In this document: positions 48,101 to 59,399 of the stretch, piece after piece
Position numbering within the stretch: position 1 is the stretch's first letter
How the letters are laid out: each line of letters begins with the position of its first letter
Assembly (NCBI GenBank): GCA_963971405.1
Contig: OZ020487.1
Span: 23,421,371-23,485,370 of the forward strand
DNA from: Psococerastis gibbosa
Lineage: Eukaryota > Arthropoda > Insecta > Psocodea > Psocidae
Reading direction: 5' to 3'
DNA length: 64,000 bases
The notes under the pieces: generated by a model
What the model saw: only the letters and a program-made list of their open reading frames with translations
Database searches by the model: none
What the model was told of the DNA's origin: nothing
Position numbers and translations under genes: made by a program

Positions 48101-50480
48101 TTCCGAATAGTTCTATAGTAATTACATACAATCAAACCATCAAAATTACCTGCCTACCTACTACCTTTACCTGCTTTGCATAGAAAACTCAAGGAAAATT
48201 CACGACAGAAAGTCAAATTACAATACAACAAAACAGCGGGAAAATCCATATTTTGTGGGTCAATTTGACTTGTCAAACTATAAAGCCTTCCACTTTATAG
48301 GATATACTACTTAGTAAAATATAAGACTTGCACGAATGTTGTATCTGATCAAACAGCCAATAGGCTATTTTTTAGGGGGCGGGGGTTGGTTGTTTGTGTA
48401 AAGAAGGGTTAGATTTTAACCACGATGCATGAGGTTATTTTTTTCAAATTATCCGGGGGGGGGGGGGTTGAACCCCTAATCCTCCCCTGGGTATAGCCTT
48501 GCCAGTACGTACTTAGTTTTGACGTTACGTCAATGTATACGTCTATAATCTATCAGCTTAATTCTATTAGAGTAAACTTACTCATTTAAGCTAATAGGAC
48601 TAGCACAAAGGATTCACAACACGCACGCGTACACACACGTACCTGTTTCAGTTCATAATGTAGAAGCATCACGAACACAGCTCTCGCAAATCTAATAACG
48701 ATCAGCGGGGGCTAAAAACTTTCTTCCTCCAAAAATGACAAGTTGAATAATTCAACGAGTGGCCGACCTAAGCCCGGTGGCGCTGACCCTTATACCTTCT
48801 TCGTTTTCCTTTCTCATCGTATTTCGTTTAATAGGTTAATTACTCCGGTGACCGGCAGTTTTCACCTTTCTATTAAAAAAAACCTTTCTCATCTATCGTA
48901 TATGTATGCAGAATAACGTATTAGAAAGTTTTAATATGCCCCAAGTTGATTGTTGTCACCCATAGGCTATAGGCCCCACTATAAACTGCTAAATTGTGTT
49001 TGTGGTATCGTATTATATGGTATATAATTATACAGCCATTACAGTTACTCAGGTCAAAGAGATAAACAGCTCGTTACATCCGAAATTAGAGAATATGGAA
49101 GGCGTGGGTTCGAGTCTTGCCAAGTCCAGATTTTTTTTTTAATCTCTAATTTTGGGCCCACCATAAACTTTACAAATAACACTGGACTGAACCCGTTGAG
49201 AACGAGGCCATTATGGTTTTGACATCGCCCCTCCTCCCCTCCCATAAATAAAGAGTATATTATGCAGGAACGGTCCACGGCCAGCTATGAGTATTGAGTA
49301 CCTGTCTGTATATGCGGTTAAAGTAACAGTATGACTTTCTGTAGTTAATAGCCCCTCATCAAATCAGAAAAAGTTCGATTTGGTCTATTATATTCGGTAT
49401 TTTAACCCTTCCAGACAATGTAAAAGTTACAAAGAGCGCGGTCCGTATTATCACGGGGATTCGGTTTAATTTTCAGAGAGGGCTTGGATGTAACAGAAAA
49501 CCATAGTCTCATTCATGTATACTATCAAAATCTGGACACAACTCTGTATAAGCAAGATGTCCTCTACACGAGAACGGAGCTTGTTAGTAAGTATACGATA
49601 AGTATATTTTAAGTCTTTCATGTGTGCACATGGACCTACTATTTCGTAAGTTAGGACGTTAAAGGACTGCGAAACTACTCAAAGCACAATAGTAACTAGC
49701 CTATATAATTTTATATAATACAATCATTATTGCAAGCTTTCGTCTGAGGTCACAAGGATCACCCTCTTTTGTTGGTTCCTTCCATTGTGCCCTTAATGAT
49801 AGTATGTACCTGATTTTCGTGTCTTAACCAATACCCTGCCCATTTCGCTCCTTTATTTTTTTGTAAGGGTAGCAGTTGCCTCTCTTCTTCAATAGCCTCA
49901 AGCAGTCTAGCACTCTCATTCGTTCAAGGCCAGGCCAAATTATAAAATATAAAAATCCTCAGTGAATAAGAATTGATAAGATTTTTCAAAATGTGAATGT
50001 ATAAGAGGTAGATGTTTTAAAGGCCCAATAGCTCTCTGAATAGATACTATAGTATAATAATAAATAATCTAGCAAGAATTCCCAACATGCAATAATTATA
50101 GGTAAGCTACATCAGCTGTTATTTATATTCAATTACATAAACTTCCATTTAACGATTGTTTCTTAATTTTCTACTTGAATGTTGCAGGTAGTATAGGCGG
50201 AATCTGTTCCCTATTTAATGGCTTCAGTTTCTTAAGCTTGATCGAAATCATCTACTTCTTGACCATGCGGTGGTATTTAATGGACCGAATTCAGGACGAA
50301 GAGAACACGGCCGCTGTAGACGAACGTGATGTGAATTCACCTGCCCCGTATTGGAGGGAGCTGGGGGCTCAACATCTCCCACTAGGACCTCCTCTTAAGT
50401 CTCTGACATACGACTGGGAAACGAGAGAAAATTCCCTGGGTCAGAGGATAGACCGTTTAAGCAAATCTTATGTCGACTAG
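39181..50480 (+). CDS. DEG/ENaC (pickpocket-type) sodium channel 2, complete, 9 exons
   Basis: Second channel subunit of the same family, same strand, starting about 2.6 kb after the first. Exons: 39181-39278, 39939-40145, 40743-41042, 41824-41935, 42354-42609, 44232-44285, 45063-45204, 49477-49586, 50188-50480. All phases join; predicted 523 aa. Visible: His-Gly at 18-19, TM1 at about 34-52, FPAVALCN at 79-86, the Cys-rich domain (APSCDELLVRCQWKGKSQPC, HGICCVFND, HANCLSACVFEMMLETCRCL), and TM2 at about 428-450 with the filter region NGFSFLSLIEIIYF, more typical than in the neighbour. Exons 2, 6 and 8 have exactly the lengths of their partners in the first gene (207, 54 and 110 nt). The start is the first ATG in frame before the His-Gly motif; a non-coding 5' exon could exist upstream. 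Stimulus and partner subunits are unknown. Confidence 0.92.
39425..39745 (+). repeat. Dispersed repeat of roughly 700 bp, copy 4, 3' truncated
   Basis: Has ATACGTTAATATAACGAAAGC, AAAAGTGGTTTTTATGAAATG and CTCGGGAACATTTTTTCAAT blocks, then stops after a G-run. In intron 1 of the second channel gene. Confidence 0.6.
40379..40402 (+). repeat. (ATT)n microsatellite
   Basis: About seven ATT units in intron 2 of the second channel gene. Confidence 0.8.
42066..42247. mobile_element. Foldback element, about 70-bp arms
   Basis: AAAAGTATGGACATGGAATG and TTTTGATCCTGGGCAATACT pair with ACAGGATCAAAACATTCCAT and GTCCATACTTTTC. In intron 4 of the second channel gene, about 110 bp before exon 5. Confidence 0.7.
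42698..42815. repeat. Short inverted repeat, CGAGCGCGCCA arms
   Basis: AAATGGGACATTCGAGCGCG and CGCGCTCGAATTTCCCATTT form arms of about 23 bp around a loop of about 70 bp. About 90 bp after exon 5 of the second channel gene. Confidence 0.6.
43046..43434. mobile_element. Composite PIF/Harbinger-type MITE, variant with GGCGCGG ends
   Basis: Palindrome of 389 bp with outer ends GGCGCGGTTTCC and GGAAACCGCGCC. The outer arm (ACCTCTAAAATACACATACG) differs from the other composites. The inner element (GGCGGGGTTTCC...GGAAACCCCGCC) is of the same type but inverted relative to copies 1-3. The right flank is TTA; the left is CCA, so no clean duplication remains. Confidence 0.8.
43468..43846. mobile_element. 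Composite PIF/Harbinger-type MITE, copy 3
   Basis: Same composite palindrome, 379 bp, flanked by TAA (43465-43467 and 43847-43849). It lies in an intron of the second DEG/ENaC gene, 33 bp after another such element. The internal ATGGCGTCATGG segment is altered to ATTCATGG here. Confidence 0.85.
43880..43962. repeat. Short inverted repeat
   Basis: TTACTGTCCGACCAGTCATT pairs imperfectly with TTAATGGCTGGTCGAACAGT, leaving a loop of about 30 bp. Confidence 0.5.
45840..46280 (-). repeat. Dispersed repeat of roughly 700 bp, copy 5, with CAGA tract
   Basis: Reverse copy starting AGAACCGGTCCGAGTTTACT and ending TAAATTGGAAAGC. It is shorter by an internal deletion and contains a (CAGA)n-like microsatellite at about 46091-46145, expanded from the GTCTGTCTG block. 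In intron 7 of the second channel gene. Confidence 0.68.
47110..47245 (-). repeat. Dispersed repeat family with TCGGAGAYRTGTCGTAA block, copy 1
   Basis: Reverse copy: ATGTCTCCGATCGCATGGCA, AGAGACTCGCACAAGTACAA and CTACCACCTTGCCATCGAAG. Related copies at 57100-57250 and 63705-63830. Confidence 0.5.
49055..49145 (+). repeat. Copy of second tRNA-like repeat family
   Basis: AAGGCGTGGGTTCGAGTCTT followed by GCCAAGTCCAGATTTTTTT matches the 3' half of 29046-29175, with a diverged head. Confidence 0.45.
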
Positions 50481-50854
50481 TAGGAATGACTACTAAACGT
50501 TTGAAGGTACAGTACCTAGGCCTCACATGTTAGGTATACTTACCCCGTCAGCGTTCGCCGGACGAACGTAGAATCTCGAGCTCTAGTGTCGTTGCAGCAG
50601 CGGCTGTAGGCAGGGAACGAGGCACATATATATGCACACACTCTAGGCACCGTGTCCGTATCAGATATATATGTATAAAAATGAATAGCATAGCACAATT
50701 GAAAACTAAACAAACTAGTAGAAATGTGCAGAGTTCAGTATCGGACAGTGCTAAACTCGACTAACTGATTTTCTGGTATCTGTTCTGAACATGACTAGAT
50801 ATGATGGATCATGAACTCAGTTCGTACGTTATTCGAGAGGCCCATAAGACAATT

Positions 50855-50912
50855 AATATATATATATATTATATATAAATTATATATAATTATATATATA
50901 TATATAATAAAA
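50855..50912. repeat. (TA)n-rich tract
   Basis: Imperfect alternation of TATATA and AATTATATA, downstream of the second channel gene. Confidence 0.8.
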
Positions 50913-50913
50913 T

Positions 50914-50948
50914 ATACCATATATAAAGCTCGTAGCTTTATATATGGT
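50914..50948. repeat. Perfect short hairpin after the second channel gene
   Basis: ACCATATATAAAGCT and its complement AGCTTTATATATGGT are separated by three bases. It follows a (TA)n tract at 50857-50910 and lies about 435 bp past the stop codon. Confidence 0.6.
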
Positions 50949-50963
50949 ACCGAACACTATAGC

Positions 50964-50969
50964 AATAAA
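50964..50969 (+). promoter_or_regulatory. Candidate polyadenylation signal of second channel gene
   Basis: AATAAA about 485 bp after the stop codon, just past the (TA)n tract and hairpin. Another AATAAA occurs at the end of the (TA)n tract, so the choice is uncertain. Confidence 0.25.
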
Positions 50970-53900
50970 ACAATTTATGCTGAAATACACGAATCTTATG
51001 CGATAGGAGATGAAACTTTAATTGGGTACATTTTCTAAATGCATTTGTCATAATGCTAACGTGAACAGGCCCAATAAATAATTCTGGCAACATACCTTAT
51101 TAAGTATTAGGCTCAACCGGCTGTTTGTATTTTCTGTTAATGGATGAGAATACGTTATTTCTATATTTACCTTAAATGTGAAAGAACACATTGAATAGCA
51201 TTAAGTAGCACTCGATGTGAGCTGTCAACGTTGTTGTAGTTTGACGCCAACAATAGTAGTTCAAGATAACAGAATGTAAATAGAAAGGCTATAACAATAA
51301 AAGTGATCGGAAGAAATTATTACTGGCCTGCTAGACCAACACGAGGCAGTTGTAAAAGAAAAATAGTTTTCTCTAACCCACTCAACAATTTCGAGATTTT
51401 CGATCCCAGCAGCCACTCTTATTATCCTCCCGCCAACACCCTTCTCTAGGTGTAAAAATTTACGACGTGAAATAAAAGAAGATTTAGACCTATTTCTATG
51501 CAGCATTTTTTTAAAATAGAACAGGAGCGAAGAATTGGTTTTTATAAATTCCTCAAAGAATAGTATTGGCAAGGAGCTTTTTTATTGACGTAGCCCCTAT
51601 GCCAACGACCCCATTGAATAATAATTTGGATTGTTTCGATAAACTGGCAAATAGCTTGATATCAACTTACACCGTTGCTACCAACAATGGACAAGATGAG
51701 GGATTAATTGTCTCATGTATTTTTTGTGTATTATTGTATCATAAGCAAATGATGCTTCAGCAGGCCTAGCATCAACATAAATGTATAAGTTATATTCGGG
51801 GAGTTATTGGCATCATTTAAATAAGGTATTAAGACTAAAGCAGACATCATGATGTTGATACCAATAGAGATTCCACCTACGTCTAGTAGGGCCTATATGC
51901 AACAATGAATGAACATTAATTAATCTCTATTGACAAACAATTTTTCATAATTCTTATCAGTATTAATTCCCGTAAGTAAATTTACATTCATTGGGGTTTA
52001 TTTATGATCATATACACTTATTCCCGGATAAGTTATTCATTTACATACATTCATTTTCAATAAATTATTGTAAACATGAAATTACAAAGGTGTTTACAAC
52101 AAATAGTCTCAGTTTTTTTTCCCTGTAATCAATCTCAGCAACATCCGAATGTTTTCTTATTGTACCCACATCAATTTGAAAACATATTGTGTAGGTACCG
52201 TAATGTAATATGATTCTATACTGTATAGATAATACAATTTTGATAACTCAAATAAGGCAAATTTGAAGGGACCGATGCGAAGAAATCTCATAGGAGAAGC
52301 TAACAAAATAGTAGGAGAAAATGCAGCGTTTCTGTGTCTTTTGCAGGCAATCACAACACGAGTGCCCCAATCTCACGGGAAATCAGTTTGTGGGTGCCCC
52401 AGTATAGTCTGAAAGGTCAAAACAAACAGCAAAACTCAATGTTATTCTGATTAGGTCTGCACAAACCCTGCTGTGCTGCTGTGTAGTTTCAACAGCCACT
52501 GTCCACCATGGTACAACGACAGGCAACTCATTTTTTTAGGGATTTATTGCGTAAAATGTGTCAGACTGCACTAAGGCAGCGGAATTTGGGATCCGATAGC
52601 TGCAAATACACGATCCGACTGGGTGGTACAACTTGATCTGCCACAGATCATATTGGATCGTGTGTGCCCAAGGTGTACAACCCAAGTTGGATCGTACAAT
52701 TACATTTGGCCAAGGTGATGATGGCCTACGCCCTACATTATTATTATTACATTACAGTCCATAATAATCGTAGCCTTACGGTTATTGTTTTTTTTTAGGT
52801 AAATAAATTGACAAACATGGTTAACAAGGAAACATAAGAAGGTAGTTTCACACTATATTTACATATCTTGTAGTAGAGTTACCACAGAATGGCTCTTTGT
52901 TTGGGGCAATTTTTCATTTAAATGGGCGATGATAGCGACAGCTTACAAATCAGCATTGAAATACAAAAATAAGCACTTACGTACGTCGAAAAGAAGTGGT
53001 CTTTCTGACAAAATTCCGCAGTTTTAAACCAGCGGCGACTGCTATAAACTGAAAAAAATGATGGAAAAGAGAAAAGAAGAGAGTGTGGATCTGTGCTTTT
53101 TGAATGGTTGCCATTTCCGTGTTTTTGTCAGAAATCCCGTTCGTGATCGGACATCCTGTCCATATTATTGCATTGATCGCCTTTGTACGATATCTGACAA
53201 CTAAGCCTGCCTATATCTAATATTTTTTATCTGCAATGGTCCGATTCCTATTATGCTACAATTATTGCGACAAATCAAAATTTACAAATCCTGATTTTAC
53301 TACCGTACAAACCCATAGCCTATTGCCCCACAGAGAATATTAAATTTCTCATTCAGAATGCAATGAGATTTCATTCATTCCTGCTAACCAAAAACTACCA
53401 GTATTAAAAATACTCTAAAATTTTATAGCATGCAGCTAACTTATCTGGCTCGACTTCAAGAGTTATAAAGCTGGGTAGCTGACAGACCAGTTTTTGCAAC
53501 TTTATTTGATAGCACCTATGTACGTGCATGCCAAATGTAATTTCAAGATAAAAAATTCAAAGTCTAAGTAACTCATATTTTCTTTCATTTCTTTCATTTT
53601 TGGATTCTGTCGTGCTCAACTAAATGGTGTGTGATTTAAGAATAATACCAACCAATTTAGTTTTTAATAGATGCTGGATAAAATACCGCTAAAATTAGGT
53701 AGGTACGCTTTTTAGTACTTACTAAGATTATATACGTCCGAATATCCCATGCCTGGTCAAAACTAGTAGTTAAATCCCCAAGGAAGGCAAGCTTCTGAAA
53801 CTCGACAAGACCAACCCTTTTCGATTTCTAATCTAATAAATTACATGGGACATGGAGAAGAATACATCGTACGGTATGTAATCAGCAGTCCGAAATGAGT

Positions 53901-54288
53901 AACTTCTTGTTGAATCAGTAATGCTAACATGGGTCTCCTTCGGGCTTCGACTTGTATACTTGCCATTGGACTAATGCCAACTTCACTGACAAACATACCA
54001 ATTTTTTACATTTAACTCGGCATTTATCAGATGTTTGAGTCTTTGGAAATCGTCGCGTGGAAAAACAGTTTCCGTTTCTCATAAACATTGCAAATTTAAG
54101 AGACGTCTAATTTTTATTTGGAAACAAACAAAATGCAATTAGATAACGCAGAAAAAGTATCTTAGGAGGTGAAGACTGTGAATTATAATAAGAAGACTGA
54201 ATTGAAGAAGACTGGGTGCTGTAGGCGGTTTCTCGGAATTTTCAAATGTAAGCGGGTCATGTTACACATCATTGGGAAACCCTTTTAA

Positions 54289-54450
54289 GGCGGGTATTCC
54301 ACATACGTCAATCGTCAATGAAAAATTGAAAAATGACGTAACAATGACGTAAATTGACGTGGTAGCAGAATTTTTAGTATGTCTTTAATGTCTGCTAAAA
54401 CGTCATTTTTCTATTTTTCATTAACGATTGACGTATGTGGAATACCCGCC
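54289..54450. mobile_element. Short PIF/Harbinger-type MITE, TAA duplication
   Basis: Palindrome of 162 bp with ends GGCGGGTATTCCACATACG and GGAATACCCGCC, flanked by TAA at 54286-54288 and 54451-54453. The centre has the shared GACGTGGTAGCAGAATTTTT loop, in reverse orientation. Confidence 0.87.
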
Positions 54451-57099
54451 TAAAGACCTTTTGTTTTCAGTTTGTGAGTCTGCACTTTAAGACAGAGATT
54501 TAAAAATATTTTGTAAACAACTTATGACAGCAGTAGGCCTACTATGGCGATTGTTTTTTATCTTAACCTTTTAAGATGTAAACAAGTTAATCTTAGAATA
54601 GAAGGTTCTACTGTATTCGAAATTGCTTTTTTACATTTTTAACCCCAGGATTAAGTTAATATTAAACGGCATAGCAGGCTTGGGGATTAGTTAAGTTGTA
54701 CCAGCACTGACATAAACTAACCCGGTCCCAGCAGACATAATTTTGTCTTCTCATGTCATGTTGGTACCACTTGTATAATGTATAATAATTAATAATGTAT
54801 GTATGTATGTAATATGTATAATAATTAATTTCTCGTCCCATGTTAAAGTGAGAAAAAAGAAAAGAAAATGGATTTAAAAAACGAGATTATTATTTTGTAG
54901 GGTAGCAGTAAATCAGTCAGGCAAATAGACTGCTTTTTGAGAAAGCTTGGATTTATTATGAATTTTTCATAAGACCAATTTTGTATCTTTGCTGCCCTGG
55001 AACGAGGAGGTAATTATTTCCGTCAAAAAGGACCAAGTTGTTAACAAAATAATTTGAAATCTCTGCCTTGGGGTGTTCTTCTCGAGCTCCCCCCTCACCC
55101 AAAGAGGCAAACATATTTAACAAACTACGGTACGTTTAATTAAATAATTTTGTGTGGTTTGACTTTTTAACGAGTGCAAATAATCGCCCGTGCCTAAAAC
55201 CAACCAGTATTGTATTAATATGGCCACAAAGATTATGACTATTATGTCTGTGATTTTAGAGAGAAAAACACGCGACAACCAAAGAACTTCTAATATAATA
55301 TATACTAGAAGTAGCATTGGCGCTAGTGTCGCATGGTAATTTGATTTCTGCCATTTTTGGGCTCACAGCAGGGGGTATTCTGTATTTTATTTAAAAACTA
55401 AGAGAAAATGCCTTTTTGTTGCCCTGTTATTATTGCCTATAATTTAATTTTGCATTTGCTACATTTTAAATTTCATAGGGTACAGTATAGTTGTTGTTTT
55501 GGATGATTGCATTTTTTTGATGCTATTGTTTATTTTTAATCCACATAATTTTCAGCTATTTTGAGAAAGCCTATTAATTATAATAGTGAAGTTAGACAGC
55601 CTAAATATTTAATAAAGACACATTTTTTTTTGTTTTAGAAATGTTGGGTTAGGTACCATAAGATAACTATAGAGTTTCATTTGGCGCGAAGATTTGAGGC
55701 CAAAAGATGGCGGATCTTCTATTGGTCCCCACTGCCGCAAGCAAATCATGTGGAGGTGTAGGGGCTTGGCGACAACATGTTTTGGGTATCAAATAAATAT
55801 GTTTAGAATAAAACAAGTTATTTTATTATCAAACCATTCTGATGTGTAATCGACAAGAACAGAACAATGAAATAAGCTTCAACCCTGACGCCGTCTTACT
55901 CCGAGAGCTGGCGAAGGCTTGGTTGTCAAAATTAAATTTTACCACGTCAGTCAGTCAGATCCCCTTGAAATCAACCTAGGCGACACGACTTGCATAACTA
56001 ATTTTTTGATTTGTATTGACCGTGCATACCCTATTAGGTCAATTAGCAACAGCCTAACCATAATTACTTGGAAATACTAGTTATAAAATACTAAACGATT
56101 CACATGTAATTACAAAATACAATTTGAGTTATTCTGGTTCCTCTAAAAGACCACTTCCAATAAGAATGCCGGTGAACAGAACTTGTGCGATACAATACAG
56201 GGCCCCGTCGCGTCGCTTCCTACAAACGAATGAAAACATAAAAGAAAACTGCTAACGTGCCTGGGAGTGGTTCCCCCAACCTATTTCCCTAACAAAAACA
56301 TTTGCGATGGAAGCGATTTCCATGAATGCTGCGATGAAATTAGATGAGAGAAACGGGGATTCCTTGTTGGGGGTCCCCATAAACCTCGGATTAACGGGAG
56401 AAAAATGGTTGTTAATCGTAGGTTGAGATCGCGATTATCCAGTTGTGCCTTGATAACATGGGTTGTTGCCCCAACGGTTTGTATATTAGGTAACGTAGAT
56501 TTATCAACTTATTAAATTAAAACTTAAAAGAAAATCCAACCTCCGGTAAATTTATTTAGCAATCAGATACATAAATTATAATTTTATTCTGGAAAAGCTT
56601 AATAGTCAAATATTGCAACTTACGAGCTAGTTTCATACCTGGCACCTTGATTTGATAACTGTTCTAACTGCAAAATGCTAACTTTTCAGGAGAGCGTTCC
56701 AATGTTTTTTCCGGAGGTTTGAGGTATCTCCTACACTTCATACAAGAAATTTTCAATTTTTTTACAGGCTTGCAGATACGGTGATTGGACGTAAAAAAAA
56801 GGAAAACAAATGAAATTTTTTGATGTAATAAAAAAAACATGATTTTTTGCAGTTAAAACAGTTGGCAAATCAAGGAGTGATCTATAATTTTAAAATTTAG
56901 GTAACTCAAATTCTAATAAGCCTATAATAAAAAATCGCCGCGGAACGACAAACCAGTGAGAGTCTAGGTCTGAGGACTGGTAAAAGATTCTTTCTTTTGA
57001 CCACTGCTATTTTTAGGATGTTGCGGCCAGAAACATGCCCGGCAGCCGTGTTTTCCACTACCGATGACGTTAAAGTACCCATTAGGGCTAAGGTGGGCC

Positions 57100-57250
57100 C
57101 AGGTCAGACGGAAACTTCGATGGCCAGGTGGTAACATGCTTGCACTTGTGCAAGTCTTGACACACCATGCGATCGGAGATGTGTCGTAACTCAACACGGG
57201 TTTTAACCTACAGAGGCGACTGAAGAGGTCAATCGGATACATTAATTAAA
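57100..57250 (+). repeat. Dispersed repeat family with TCGGAGAYRTGTCGTAA block, copy 2
   Basis: GATGGCCAGGTGGTAACATG, GCGATCGGAGATGTGTCGTA and GGCGACTGAAGAGGTCAATC. It may extend upstream to about 56960 (GTGAGAGTCTAGGTCTGAGG). Confidence 0.5.
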
Positions 57251-58029
57251 TTTTTTGTATTTTTATTAAAGAAAAAAAAAACTTTTCCCTTCCTGTCGAG
57301 TTCCGAACATCGAGCTTCCGTTTCATAGTCTAGTTCTCTACTAACTGCACTATTCCTGACCATAATTAGACTATAATAAGACAAGGAAATATCCGTCCGG
57401 GTTACTTCATGCAAATTTACACACAATGTGGCTTGTCACAACCAATTAGCCTACTTCCAGTTAGCCTGCTTCATTGCATATCAGTTTTTTTGCATATACA
57501 AACCCAAGGACTACTTAAATAATGCAAATACAATAATTTTTTTGGCGCAATACATTCATCCCATAGCTTTGGCAGGCAACTGAAACAACCTTTTTTTAAA
57601 CTCACTGCTTATCTTGGCCCATTTTTTTAAAATCAAAAATACAAGTCAAAAATTAATTATTATGTTAAAGCATGTAAATCCCTTCCAGAAATAAATAGAA
57701 ACAGGATACCTTTAGAATTCAGACACTAAAAGGAACGGCGTAGTGGGGTGAAGGAAAATAGAATGTTCAGATTAAAAAATATCCAACTTGGTAAGGAAAA
57801 AGTTACCTATCTGAGCAGCAATTTAGGTGTATTTAGGGAAGAAACTACAAGTTAGGAGCTTTCTGCAGTTCAGCAAGGTTTTTAAGGAGAAAATAAAAAG
57901 ATTACGAGCTAAATTTCATCTCTTCGGCATTGGCCTTCTTGCTTTATTTTACCAGTTCCACGAGGAAACGGACTACAAATAAAATTACAGGGTTTCTGTG
58001 AACTATTCGCTATTGGACTTTTAATATAA

Positions 58030-58222
58030 ATAACTAGATAAATAATGACTTTTTGTTCTAGTACTGAGTCAAACTAGCGGAGTTAGGGCTATAAAGCCCT
58101 CTCCAGAAACTGTGTGAGGAATGTGAGAGAAGAAAATATGAAGAAGTGTGGGACTCGAACCAACAACCTTACGGGTGAAAGTCACAGACCTTGTGTAGTA
58201 CCATCACTCAACATGTCCTGGT
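58030..58222 (-). repeat. tRNA-derived SINE, near full length
   Basis: Reverse orientation, with TAAATAATGACTTTTTGTT at the tail and GGGACTCGAACCAACAACC as B-box complement. Part of the body near 58110 is replaced or diverged. Confidence 0.78.
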
Positions 58223-58571
58223 AACTCAAATGGGTTCAAGCACTAGTTTTTGCTAATTTAGGCTTTCTATCGGGCTTAAAACTTACCAGTTCAAAATTGG
58301 TTACAATATATTTTAATAGTCCATGCCAGAGCGACACTTTTGTTTATGGATGATTTATGAATTGAGAGTAAGGCCGTCTACACACGGGGATACTGAAATG
58401 CAACGCAAATTGTGACACAAGCCAGTACACTTTGCGTCGCAGCCTGTGTAATTCAATGGGATACCACACACGGTGCTACTAGTATACGACGCTACTCAAG
58501 TCGCTTTGCGACATGTTGCATTGCGACTCGCATGTCGAGTCGACAAGGGATTTCAGATTTGTGACCAGCGC

Positions 58572-59035
58572 ATGAACAAATTGTTGCTTGTGGGAGAAGT
58601 AGAAAAATACCCGATTTTATATTACCTACAACACGAGGCAACGGGGAGACCTTGTAAGGCCAGCGCCACGCACAGCCAAGTGTCAGCGACTGGATCCTAT
58701 ACTACAAGGCTTCGCCTACCTTAGAAAACTCCCAATTGAACTGAGAGCGGCGAGAAATGCTTCTAACTTCCCTAAATTACTTAGAAACCATCTCTTAGAG
58801 AAAGCTTTTTACACTGTCACTGAGGCACTAGCACAATGACAATGACAGAACTACCTGACTTTGACGATCCTCTGACGATTTTATCTTATACTTTACATGT
58901 ATTGTATAATTTAAAGGAAATATATATTGTATTGTATTGTATTGTGTTAACTTTAACCTACTGGGGTATTCCAGAAGACACGAAACGGAGAAGGCGTGGG
59001 CAGAAGTTGGGAACGTCGTAAAATTACCAGGTGTG
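58572..59035 (+). pseudogene. MADF-domain-like ORF split by a LINE insertion
   Basis: The first half reads MNKLLLVGEVEKYPILYYLQ followed by HEATGRP; E-V-E-K-Y-P-x-L-Y is the core of MADF helix 1. The second half reads HETEKAWAEVGNVVKLPG, resembling the later A-W-x-x-(I/V)-x-x-x-(L/V)-x-L-P part. The gap holds an inserted LINE end. Both pieces have a similar CACGA..ACGG..GA stretch at the break, as expected for a target-site duplication. The full domain is about 85 residues; only about 45 remain. Domain identity is by pattern only. Confidence 0.6.
58655..58955 (+). mobile_element. 5'-truncated LINE (jockey/CR1-like RT C-terminus)
   Basis: The frame reads LRKLPIELRAARNASNFPKL then LRNHLLEKAFYTV to a stop at about 58836-58838. 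This is the usual end of a non-LTR reverse transcriptase ORF (LP-x-E-x-R...F...L). It is followed by a short AT-rich 3' region ending in tandem TTGTA/ATTGT units (58926-58946). It lies inside the 922-bp Harbinger-type element. The clade is uncertain. Confidence 0.65.
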
Positions 59036-59399
59036 TTTAAGTTCAAACTTTTATTATTATAATATCACATAGTGTTCGTCCGAGACTACTACAGGTTCTC
59101 GGTCTTGAAAAAATGCTGTGGTCTCTGTGTCTATTCTCTACTCTCAGTCTCGGTTTTTATATAGGCATGGTAGCATTGGATTATGACTGAACATTAGAGA
59201 TTTGGGTAGCAGATGCCAAGTCTGCAGTGTGTCTACGACGTGTCACGGACCCGCGTTGCGTTGCAATTTGAGTGTCCCCGTGTGTAGACGGCCTAAAAGA
59301 GACTAAAGAACTATATTTTGTTAGCTGCTTTATAAGTTCTTTTCCTTCTTATGCCAAGATAATTAGATAAATAATATCTCACTTCAAGATTTCATGAAA

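Larger units (their letters stand above)
45205..49476 (+). other. Second channel gene, intron 7 (4.3 kb)
   Basis: Largest intron of the gene. It holds a reverse dispersed repeat with a CAGA tract, a reverse repeat at 47110-47245, a poly-G run at about 48457-48467 and a tRNA-like repeat at 49055-49145. No missed exon is needed, since exons 7 and 8 join in phase. Confidence 0.65.
50481..58029. other. Intergenic, no gene recognised
   Basis: AT-rich sequence with one short Harbinger-type MITE (54289-54450) and a repeat at 57100-57250. Open frames of 60-100 codons at 51261-51572 (minus) and 51566-51769 (plus) overlap and show no known motif. Otherwise nothing seen. Confidence 0.55.
58372..59293 (+). 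mobile_element. 922-bp PIF/Harbinger-type element with MADF-like remnant
   Basis: Terminal inverted repeats start GGCCGTCTACACACGGGGA, with the exact complement at the right end. TAA flanks both sides (58369-58371, 59294-59296). The interior has two pieces of a MADF-like frame, 58572-58652 and about 58979-59035, separated by a LINE 3' end. MADF or Myb-like second proteins are known from PIF/Harbinger transposons. No DDE transposase is visible, so this copy is not autonomous. Confidence 0.8.

Noticed and set aside
51261-51572. 103-codon minus-strand ORF
   Set aside because: No known domain; overlaps another frame on the other strand and lies in AT-rich intergenic DNA.
51840-51960. Possible further Harbinger-type MITE (GAGATTCCACCTACGTC)
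   Set aside because: Only a short similarity; no matching right end with GGAATC and TWA found.
52590-52720. Inverted GATCC/GGATC-rich patch
   Set aside because: Arms are too short and imperfect to call an element.
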